Source: DATLBY01 sp035526665 (GTDB lineage Bacteria > Acidobacteriota > Terriglobia > Bryobacterales > Bryobacteraceae). Taken from it: DNA of 5,623 nucleotides. Under the pieces are notes generated by a model, which was given only the letters and a program-made list of their open reading frames with translations, was not told where the DNA came from and did not search any database. A program made the translations under genes and the position numbers. Location: the NCBI GenBank assembly GCA_035526665.1, contig DATLBY010000083.1, positions 1-5,623 on the forward strand. Reading direction: 5' to 3'. This document shows, one piece after another, positions 1 to 5,391 of the stretch; within the stretch, counting starts at the first letter, position 1; every line of letters begins with the position of its first letter.

Positions 1-429
1 CAGCAGGCCGGTTTACAGCTCTTCCGCGGCAAGGGGAACTGCGTGGCCTGCCACGTCGGGCCAAACTTCACCGACGAGCGCCTCCATAACACCGGAGTCG
101 CTTGGAGAGACGGTAAATACTCCGATCCTGGCGCGGGTCAGGGCAACTTCAAAACACCGACCCTTCGCGAGATCGTGCGTACCGCTCCCTACATGCACGA
201 CGGCAGCATCGCCACGCTGGAAGACGTGGTTGCATATTACGATCGCGGCGGCAACCGGAATCCGGAGATTGACCCAGAGCTTCGGCCACTACATCTGTCT
301 ACCACCGACAAGCGAAATCTGATCGCCTTCCTACGTTGTTTGAACAGCCAGGAAGGGGCCTTCGTACATTTTCGATCCAGCCTAAAAGGCGAAGGGACTA
401 AATCTGGATCACGTGCAAGCCTGGAATAA
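1..429 (+). CDS. Di-haem cytochrome c peroxidase (MauG/CcpA family), C-terminal part, 5' end cut by window
   Basis: The frame is open from base 1 to TAA at 427-429, giving the last 142 residues; the start lies upstream of the window. A haem-binding CVACH motif sits at residues 14-18, and TAPYMHDGS follows at about 62-70. In this family that segment supplies the Met (M65) ligand of the C-terminal, high-potential haem. The stretch ending LIAFLRCL (about residues 107-114) matches the usual end of the second cytochrome domain. The missing N-terminal half would carry the first CxxCH. Family members are periplasmic and reduce peroxide or oxidise a partner using two c-type haems; the substrate here cannot be told. 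The last 25 or so residues after the conserved domain look unconserved, and the final 32 bp overlap the 3' end of the minus-strand toxin gene, so this tail may be read-through into unrelated DNA. The family call is firm and the exact subfamily is not. Confidence 0.9.
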   Translation, partial: QQAGLQLFRGKGNCVACHVGPNFTDERLHNTGVAWRDGKYSDPGAGQGNFKTPTLREIVRTAPYMHDGSIATLEDVVAYYDRGGNRNPEIDPELRPLHLSTTDKRNLIAFLRCLNSQEGAFVHFRSSLKGEGTKSGSRASLE

Positions 430-801
430 GTTTGAAGTGGCGGACGTTCGCAGTTCCTACTTCATACCCGAGTTCAAGAGCGCTCGCTCCGATCAGGAGG
501 TCCGATAGCGGAATGCGGACGCCAATTGCTTGGCTTTGGCCGTCGATCTCCCCGGCACGAAGAGCAACCCGGACGGTTACCGGCTGGATGGGGACACCTA
601 TCAGGAGTTCATCGAGGAATCGCTGCCGCCGGTCACGGCGCTCGGGCGTGTTGGCTCGGCTAACACCGTGAGCGAGTTCAAGTACCGTGATAACCGAAAG
701 CGCGATTTCATCGTCACTCGTTTCCAGCGCCAAGGATTCGAGTAATTGCCTGGCGTTTTTACCCAAACGTTCGGCGGCTACGGCCCCGTGGAGTCGAGCA
801 T
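398..801 (-). pseudogene. vapC: VapC-type PIN-domain toxin, frameshifted near its N terminus
   Basis: From the ATG at 799-801 the frame reads MLDSTGP and stops at TAG (778-780). One frame back, the protein continues as VAAERLGKNARQLLE to a TAG at 398-400. The span is 404 nt, one short of 135 codons. A -1 shift within the GGGG run gives a 134-residue product, normal for VapC. In that joined product the PIN acidic residues are all present: D3 (LDS), E42 (TVLELAHG), D101 (PLSDLLIG) and the polar N119 (TANVRHF), followed by the common ending IPGL. PIN toxins are Mg-dependent ribonucleases that cut RNA such as tRNA and are inhibited by the cognate antitoxin. The ATG overlaps the antitoxin stop (TGATG), so the pair is translationally coupled. 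The toxin is probably inactive, unless ribosomes slip at GGGG or the missing base is a sequencing error. The 3' end overlaps the peroxidase gene by 32 bp on the opposite strand. Confidence 0.8.
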
Positions 802-1079
802 CAGTCCCAGGCAGGTGGCTCCAAAGGCTCTGCATGCGAGGCAATTGCCGCCTCAACGTCCTTCGCGAAATTGCAATCGATCGTTGCCGTGGAGTCATTG
901 GGCAGCAGAGCAATGCAGTCGGAAATTTTGCGGCGAACGGGTTCCGCCGGGCGAATGACAGCGACTGGCTGCGCATCGCGCTCAATGATGACGTCGGCTC
1001 CAGTTTGGACGCGCTGCATGACAGTCCGGACATCCTTGGCCAAATCAGCCTCGCTGATATGCAGGACTTGAGGCTCCAT
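801..1079 (-). CDS. vapB: Type II antitoxin, Phd/YefM-like VapB partner of the PIN toxin
   Basis: This is a 92-residue protein from ATG at 1077-1079 to TGA at 801-803. The N-terminal part (HISEADLAKDVRTVMQRV, about 7-24, then DVIIERDAQPVAVIRPAEP, about 28-46) is the Phd/YefM DNA-binding and dimerisation fold. That fold normally represses the operon's own promoter. The C-terminal part (SDCIALLPNDST, then FAKDVEAAIASHAEPLEPPAWD) is the segment typical of antitoxins paired with this VapC group; it wraps the toxin and blocks its active site. I chose this ATG because the conserved ISEA motif begins close behind it and a TATAAT box lies just upstream. The same frame is open to 1145, but that extension lacks a credible start and would run through the promoter. 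The gene is intact although its toxin partner is frameshifted. Family call is strong; the symbol names the role. Confidence 0.88.
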   Translation of the reverse strand: MEPQVLHISEADLAKDVRTVMQRVQTGADVIIERDAQPVAVIRPAEPVRRKISDCIALLPNDSTATIDCNFAKDVEAAIASHAEPLEPPAWD

Positions 1080-1086
1080 AGCTGCA

Positions 1087-1116
1087 ATTATAGCCCTGGC
1101 TCCTTTCGGATGGAAA
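1087..1116 (-). promoter_or_regulatory. Sigma-70-type promoter of the toxin-antitoxin operon, probably leaderless
   Basis: On the minus strand TTTCCA (1111-1116, four of six matches to TTGACA) is followed after 18 bp by a perfect TATAAT (1087-1092). Only 7 bp separate TATAAT from the antitoxin ATG (1077-1079), so transcription should begin at or within a base or two of that ATG. An AAAGGAG string lies within the -35/-10 spacer and would not be in such a transcript. Antitoxins of this family usually bind their own promoter, but I see no clear operator palindrome here. Confidence 0.6.
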
Positions 1117-1163
1117 CGCAACCCGACCCGAATTGCTACGGCCAACCCTCCGCGGCACCCGCG

Positions 1164-4100
1164 CTAATTCTCGACAAACACGTTGATGCCGCGGTCGATA
1201 CTCCCGTCAATATATTGCTGCAGCCCTTGATCGTCACCCAGCAGAATACCGAGTGTGTGCGGGCCGTTCCCGACGCGTTTCGTGTCGAAGTCAATCTCAA
1301 AGCCGATGTTCGGGCATGCCGCTACTCCGCTCAATGCAGCGCACTCGGAGGGCCTAGCCGAACCATAGGGGATGTCGCCGTAGGTTGAGCCGTCGATGAC
1401 CAGCCGGACTCGTGTGATCTTAGCCCCTGGCACGTAGGCATAGCCGGAGATCTTGACTGTGCCCTTCAGATGCTCGTTCTGTTTCGGTGACGCCAATACG
1501 CCGTTTGGAACACTGATGACCGGATTGGTCACATTAATTGTGATCGGACTTGGGGGAACTAGCGTAAACCCCAACGCCTCATCCTGCACCCGGACCTGAA
1601 GCTTGTGCTCTCCGTTACGTAGCGGAATCGAATTGCTCAACGTATTCAAGTTGAAAGTCCATCCAGGACAATTGGCAGGGGCGGGGGAAAGACCCCCGCA
1701 GATATCGGTGCGAGTGGCGCCTAGCGTGGCCCGTCCCGCCGTGACGCCATCCACCAGGACGTCCACCCCGGTGACTCGCAACTCATTCGCGTACGCGTAT
1801 CCTTTTATGATGGTAATCCCGGAAACGACGGCCCCTTCGGCCGGAGATTCGAGCTTTGCGATCGCGGGTTTCGGCTGTGCTGCCTCCAAATCCAGCAAAA
1901 TCGGCTTCTCTGGAAACCGGGTGACGACTCCGCGTGAGTTGGTCACTTGCAGTTGCATTGAATGTCTGCCTGGTTTGATTCCCAGCAAAACCGGATTCGT
2001 GTTGAAAGTGAATCCAACGCAGTTCGCCTGTTTCAATGGCGTGCAGGCATCGGGCCGCTTGACGCCGGCGGAGGCCCGCGAAATCGCTTGGTTATCCACC
2101 AGCACGTCCACCCGTGCGATGCTGACACTCGGCTCTACCTCGTAAACGTAACCCTTGCCGCGGATCACTCCGGTGATCTTGTCCTCGGCAGCAGGACTCT
2201 CCAGGACGCCCACGGAGCCGCCGAATGCGCTGAAACCCGGCTCCCACGAAATCATCGGAGCATTTTCCAGGGTCCCCTTGCTGTCGTGAAACGCGGAAAG
2301 CTCTACATAGGTCTCATGTCCGTTTGAAAGACCTACCGTAGCCGCGCCCGCGGGGCATCCGAAGAGTTGCGAACCGCTCACCAGGTTTCTGTTGCCGCTT
2401 CCATATCGAAACTGAATCTGACCGTCTCTCTGGAGTGTGACGGCGAAATTCACCGGCTCGGGATTGGTGGTTTGAAAATCTGAAACTGTTTCGGCGGCCC
2501 AGCGGAACGTAATGGAATCTCCATCGGGCCGGCTGGTGTATACATCCTCGTTGGCCTGTGCCGAGCCGTCGGTTCGCAGGTCCATCCACATGGGTGCGAT
2601 GGCGTTGAGCAGCGCCAGCGAATTTACATCCGAGCAGGGAGAGAAGTCCGGCAGATCAAAGGTGAGCAAGCCATTGGAATAGACCCTGACGCTGGAGTAT
2701 TTCTTCCCGAAGTAAGGGAATTCAAAAGGCAGCGCGAAAATGCTGCTCGTGATGGCGCCTTTCACGTTGAGGGCGGTCTCACGCCCAAACTTGAAATCCG
2801 GATTGGCGAGTGAGGGGTAGTATTCCGGAGTCGTTCCGATTGTTTTTTCAATCAGCTTGGCCGATCCACTTGCATTCGCGTCTACATAGTAGGCAGTGAT
2901 GGAGTCTCCTGGAATCATCTCGAGCACTCCCTCGCCCTTTAAGACAGGTCCGTATTCAGTTGGAATGCCTCCTGTATAAACAATTCCTTGTTCCCTGCGC
3001 AGCGTTACATTTTCTACATCGCCGGAGCTGGATGTCACCTGGATTCGAATGGCCGGGGCGGTCAAGTCCGAATCGTGCAGCACGACCCGGACGAGCTCTC
3101 CGATTACATATTTATCCTCGTAGAAGCTGATTTGCGCAGTCGACGAGGGCATCTCGAAGGACGGCGAAATGTGGATCGAGCTGCCGTCGCCGCTCTGCGC
3201 CAGAACCCCCATGCCGCGTTTTGCGAACGCCGCCCAAAGCTGATTCTGGCTCGCGCCTTTGAAGTCCACCTGGTCGGCCAGCAGGATCGCGTCACGCATG
3301 TTCAGCATGGAAGGCGCCGGGGGCGAAAGCTTCATCCCATCCAAAACGAGCATACGGATCCGGTGCCGGCCCTCGCTTTCGCCGAACTGCTTAATCAGGT
3401 TGGCACGAGCTTCCCACAGCGCCTGCACCCATATCTCGCCATCGGCGTGCACTTCCGGCCGGAAGATCACGTGTCCCAGATTGGCGAAGGTCAATGGGTT
3501 GACATCCATGTTCGTGGAGTAGGGACGGGTACGAATTCCCAACCCAAACGTCTGATCCGGGTAGGCTGAAAAATCGTAGCTGCCGTCAATGGGCGCGCCC
3601 GCTGGAGTCAAGAACTCGAGCGCGAAAAAGTCGCTCCAGCCCTCGCCCATCATGCCGCCATGAAAGCTTTGATCCAGTAGCCGCACCAGCCGGTGGCTCA
3701 CGCCGTGCGTGTACTCATGCACGATGGTTTCGGCATCATACGCGTTGTCCGTGTAGAACCCGGGAGCCTTGCCGGGCCGCGCCGTATTCAGGAAGATCGC
3801 CATCACGCCGGGATATCCATCCTGGTCGTTATCAAAAGTGCCGAAGAACGCGTTGTTCAGCTGGGGCGCCGATCTTGCCGCCGATCCGTATTGGCTGTAG
3901 GCATATACCGGATCCCCCTCCACGCCGCCCTTATTGAAGTTGCTCCGCTGAAAATTTCCGGCGGCCTCGTTGAATCCAGAGGCGTAGTAGAGGTCATGCG
4001 CTTTATTCACCCAGTAGAAGAGATTGGTGGTGGCGGCATCGGCGAAGTTGGTAGGATTCGGGGCGCCCGCGCCGGTCACAAGCGGAAAACTGAAATCGCG

Positions 4101-5036
4101 CGTCGGGGATACGGTGGTCTGCGGCAGGAACGGACAATTAAATCCGCTGATGCATTGAAAAGCTAGAGGGTTTGTTCCCGTTATCGTGTTGTTCCCGGCC
4201 GTCTCTATGCCGTCGACCCAGCCGTTCGGGGACGCAAGCGGGTCGCCGGCAAACGAGATAAGGTTCCGTTCCACCTGAGCCGGCGCGGTGTTAGGCCGCA
4301 CGCCCGGCGTAACACTCGGCTGCGGGCTACCCTTATCGAACACCAGCCCCTTCGCGGGCGCCGCCTGATAATACGTTTTATCTTCTTTCGACAGGACGCG
4401 TTTTGAACCGCCATCCACGACGATCGAATAGTGTCCAATGGCATCGCCGGTCAGGATATGGAACTGCCACGCGGGCCGGATCGCTCCCCGTGTCCCGTAC
4501 CACACGAGTTTCCCCCGGACATCGTCCCCCAACTCTCCGCGATAGAACTGAACACCGTCCTCGCCTCCCTGTATGGGAAGTGGGACGAAGCGGTCAGCCA
4601 GTTCCGGGTCGATCGAGGCCAGGGCGCTGCGGAGCGCCGCCGCCGCGGTAGCCCGCGAGGGAATCGCCACGGATGCCCCAGGCTTGGGATATAGCGTGCC
4701 GCCCGCGTTAATCACCTTGCCATCGGAATCCACATTGACTATCCACTCGCCATTCACCACATCCATACCCAGGAACTGCTGTTTGTAAACCAGGTGAGTG
4801 ACGCCGTTGTGCTCGGTTCTATATTCCTTCGCAAGAGAGACACCGGCGAAGTCTTCCGGCGAAAGCCCCAGCCCTGCGGCGTCCGACCGCAAAAACTCTT
4901 CCGCGATGGCTCTGGCAGACCCGGATCGGGCCGCCGTTAACGGTTCTCCCAAGCTGAAAACGTGCCGGGGTTTTTCCTTTTGAGCAAGAAGTACCGCTGA
5001 AAAGACGAGGAAGGGCAGAACTATTCTGGCTTTCAA
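1164..5036 (-). CDS. Secreted M36 (fungalysin-like) zinc metallopeptidase with C-terminal beta-sandwich and Ig-like repeats
   Basis: About 1290 residues from TTG (5034-5036) to TAG (1164-1166). The TTG start gives MKAR followed by the hydrophobic run IVLPFLVFSAVLLA, a signal peptide probably cleaved after A18. AAAGG (5043-5047) lies 6 bp upstream as ribosome binding site. Residues about 62-114 resemble the FTP propeptide and about 185-224 a PepSY-like lobe; both normally keep the enzyme inactive until removed. The catalytic domain spans about 265-625: TNLFYWVNKAHDLYY (337-351), HEYTH (440-444, zinc ligands and catalytic Glu), GEGWSD with the third ligand E465, and a VHADGEIWVQALWE segment (529-542). 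Then come a domain with the GDVENVTL / GDSITAYYVD signature (about 630-719), a LPFEFPYFGKKYSSVRVYSNG domain (about 737-914) typical of secreted bacterial enzymes, and three repeats (943-1290). No membrane anchor or sorting signal is seen at the end. It likely degrades extracellular protein. Function and family are secure; the accessory domains are named by resemblance only. Confidence 0.93.
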   Translation of the reverse strand: MKARIVLPFLVFSAVLLAQKEKPRHVFSLGEPLTAARSGSARAIAEEFLRSDAAGLGLSPEDFAGVSLAKEYRTEHNGVTHLVYKQQFLGMDVVNGEWIVNVDSDGKVINAGGTLYPKPGASVAIPSRATAAAALRSALASIDPELADRFVPLPIQGGEDGVQFYRGELGDDVRGKLVWYGTRGAIRPAWQFHILTGDAIGHYSIVVDGGSKRVLSKEDKTYYQAAPAKGLVFDKGSPQPSVTPGVRPNTAPAQVERNLISFAGDPLASPNGWVDGIETAGNNTITGTNPLAFQCISGFNCPFLPQTTVSPTRDFSFPLVTGAGAPNPTNFADAATTNLFYWVNKAHDLYYASGFNEAAGNFQRSNFNKGGVEGDPVYAYSQYGSAARSAPQLNNAFFGTFDNDQDGYPGVMAIFLNTARPGKAPGFYTDNAYDAETIVHEYTHGVSHRLVRLLDQSFHGGMMGEGWSDFFALEFLTPAGAPIDGSYDFSAYPDQTFGLGIRTRPYSTNMDVNPLTFANLGHVIFRPEVHADGEIWVQALWEARANLIKQFGESEGRHRIRMLVLDGMKLSPPAPSMLNMRDAILLADQVDFKGASQNQLWAAFAKRGMGVLAQSGDGSSIHISPSFEMPSSTAQISFYEDKYVIGELVRVVLHDSDLTAPAIRIQVTSSSGDVENVTLRREQGIVYTGGIPTEYGPVLKGEGVLEMIPGDSITAYYVDANASGSAKLIEKTIGTTPEYYPSLANPDFKFGRETALNVKGAITSSIFALPFEFPYFGKKYSSVRVYSNGLLTFDLPDFSPCSDVNSLALLNAIAPMWMDLRTDGSAQANEDVYTSRPDGDSITFRWAAETVSDFQTTNPEPVNFAVTLQRDGQIQFRYGSGNRNLVSGSQLFGCPAGAATVGLSNGHETYVELSAFHDSKGTLENAPMISWEPGFSAFGGSVGVLESPAAEDKITGVIRGKGYVYEVEPSVSIARVDVLVDNQAISRASAGVKRPDACTPLKQANCVGFTFNTNPVLLGIKPGRHSMQLQVTNSRGVVTRFPEKPILLDLEAAQPKPAIAKLESPAEGAVVSGITIIKGYAYANELRVTGVDVLVDGVTAGRATLGATRTDICGGLSPAPANCPGWTFNLNTLSNSIPLRNGEHKLQVRVQDEALGFTLVPPSPITINVTNPVISVPNGVLASPKQNEHLKGTVKISGYAYVPGAKITRVRLVIDGSTYGDIPYGSARPSECAALSGVAACPNIGFEIDFDTKRVGNGPHTLGILLGDDQGLQQYIDGSIDRGINVFVEN
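1167..2210 (-). repeat. Three tandem Ig-like repeats, each with a Cys pair, at the C terminus of the protease
   Basis: The units lie at about 1884-2210, 1530-1859 and 1167-1502, or residues 943-1051, 1060-1169 and 1179-1290 of the TTG-started protein. Each opens with a (L)xSP motif, then G(Y)xY in the form KGYVYEV, KGYAYANE or SGYAYVPG. A VDVLVD or VRLVID strand follows, then R(P/T)xxxC, an 8-10 residue gap to a second Cys before a (G)(F/W)xF strand, and a late G.H.(L/M)...V strand. The Cys pairs are 998/1006, 1113/1123 and 1232/1241. The spacing suggests one disulfide-closed loop per unit. Such repeats usually act as spacers or substrate-binding modules on secreted proteins. They are diverged at residue level, so the duplication looks old. 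Confidence 0.82.
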
Positions 5037-5042
5037 TATGGG

Positions 5043-5047
5043 CCTTT
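5043..5047 (-). promoter_or_regulatory. Ribosome binding site that decides the TTG start of the protease
   Basis: AAAGG lies 6 bases before TTG (5034-5036). This supports TTG over the in-frame ATG at 5091-5093, which has no purine-rich site before it and would put about 19 extra residues in front of the signal peptide. It also argues against the open frame that extends to 5234, which runs through the neighbouring zinc-ribbon gene. Confidence 0.65.
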
Positions 5048-5067
5048 GGATTCGATCGTATGTTGCC

Positions 5068-5085
5068 TTACGGTTTGAACCGTAA
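5068..5085. promoter_or_regulatory. Perfect 8-bp inverted repeat with 2-bp spacer before the protease gene (possible operator)
   Basis: TTACGGTT-TG-AACCGTAA is an exact palindrome with 2 bp between arms. The flanks add symmetry: TATGTT (5059-5064) lies outside the left arm and AACATA (5084-5089) spans the end of the right arm, though offset by 5 bp. It ends 31 bp upstream of the TTG start, roughly where the -35 region of a protease promoter would be; TACGAT (5055-5060) is a weak -10 candidate. Size and position suit a dimeric transcription factor, but no regulator is encoded nearby and I cannot name one. Confidence 0.45.
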
Positions 5086-5173
5086 CATATCATGGAGCTG
5101 GCCGAGGTTGCAAGCTCGGGGGGCCCTGCTGTTCCGATGGGAAATTGGGAATCCGGAAGACTTCCCAACAAAG

Positions 5174-5311
5174 CTACTCCTCTTCGTAAACCGGAACCGG
5201 CTCTAAATCCTCGGCTTCGTAAACCTGTCCGCATTGCAGACAGCGAACGTAGTCGATCCCTTCGCGGCGAGCGATCGGCTCAGTCTTTTCGTGTTGGCAA
5301 GGAGTGTCCAT
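5174..5311 (-). CDS. Small acidic zinc-ribbon protein, 45 residues
   Basis: From ATG (5309-5311) to TAG (5174-5176) the frame encodes MDTPCQHEKTEPIARREG, then IDYVRCLQCGQVYEAEDLEP, then VPVYEEE. C5, H7, C24 and C27 form a C-x-H...C-x-x-C set able to bind one zinc, and the tail is strongly acidic. Its role is unknown; such miniature ribbons often bind nucleic acid or protein, but nothing here fixes which. Evidence that it is real: a compact zinc motif, a near-consensus promoter upstream and a stop placed before the protease promoter region. An alternative TTG start at 5318-5320 would add three residues and lies 5 bp after AAGGA, whereas the ATG has only GGGG close by. It is divergent from the aldo/keto reductase gene and 137 bp upstream of the protease start on the same strand. 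Confidence 0.78.
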   Translation of the reverse strand: MDTPCQHEKTEPIARREGIDYVRCLQCGQVYEAEDLEPVPVYEEE

Positions 5312-5330
5312 GGGCCCCAAATATTTCCTT

Positions 5331-5358
5331 ATTTTAAGGAGTTCCGGAATCTTGTCAA
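5331..5358 (-). promoter_or_regulatory. Near-consensus sigma-70 promoter of the zinc-ribbon gene
   Basis: On the minus strand a perfect TTGACA (5353-5358) is followed after 16 bp by TAAAAT (5331-5336), five of six matches to TATAAT. Transcription would start near 5322-5325, giving a leader of roughly 10-15 bases before the ATG at 5311, or almost none before the alternative TTG at 5320. It lies in the 78-bp gap shared with the divergent aldo/keto reductase gene. Confidence 0.6.
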
Positions 5359-5385
5359 GCCTCCGGTGGGTTAAAACGGTTCAGG

Positions 5386-5391
5386 TACAAT
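5386..5391 (+). promoter_or_regulatory. Candidate -10 box (TACAAT) for a leaderless aldo/keto reductase transcript
   Basis: TACAAT matches TATAAT at five of six bases and lies 7 bp before ATG 5399, the same spacing as TATAAT before the antitoxin ATG. It overlaps the other possible start codon at 5390. No good -35 stands 16-18 bp upstream (5363-5368 is CCGGTG), so the box alone is weak evidence. Confidence 0.3.

Noticed and set aside
398..1087. A continuous 229-codon minus-strand frame covering the toxin region
   Set aside because: Only the part below about 780 resembles a PIN domain; the upstream 90-odd codons are the antitoxin gene read in the wrong frame. The open frame arises because the toxin lost a base.
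432..1388. Several plus-strand open frames (432-671, 530-745, 687-1388)
   Set aside because: They lie antisense to the toxin, antitoxin and protease 3' end, with low-complexity or Arg/Ser-rich translations and no domain-like pattern.
1603..4166. Plus-strand open frames inside the protease (for example 1603-2145, 2988-3569, 3693-4166)
   Set aside because: They are antisense shadows of a well-supported coding frame in GC-rich DNA and show no recognisable motif.
5154..5166. GGAAG-A-CTTCC inverted repeat just downstream of the zinc-ribbon gene
   Set aside because: The one-base loop cannot form a stable hairpin and no T-run follows, so it is not called a terminator.
5037..5234. N-terminal extension of the protease by 66 codons
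   Set aside because: It precedes a clear signal peptide, contains the palindrome, overlaps the zinc-ribbon gene in another frame and lacks a ribosome binding site.
5352..5357. Plus-strand TTGTCA as a -35 box for the aldo/keto reductase
   Set aside because: No -10-like hexamer lies 16-18 bp downstream, and the site is the complement of the better-supported TTGACA of the divergent gene.
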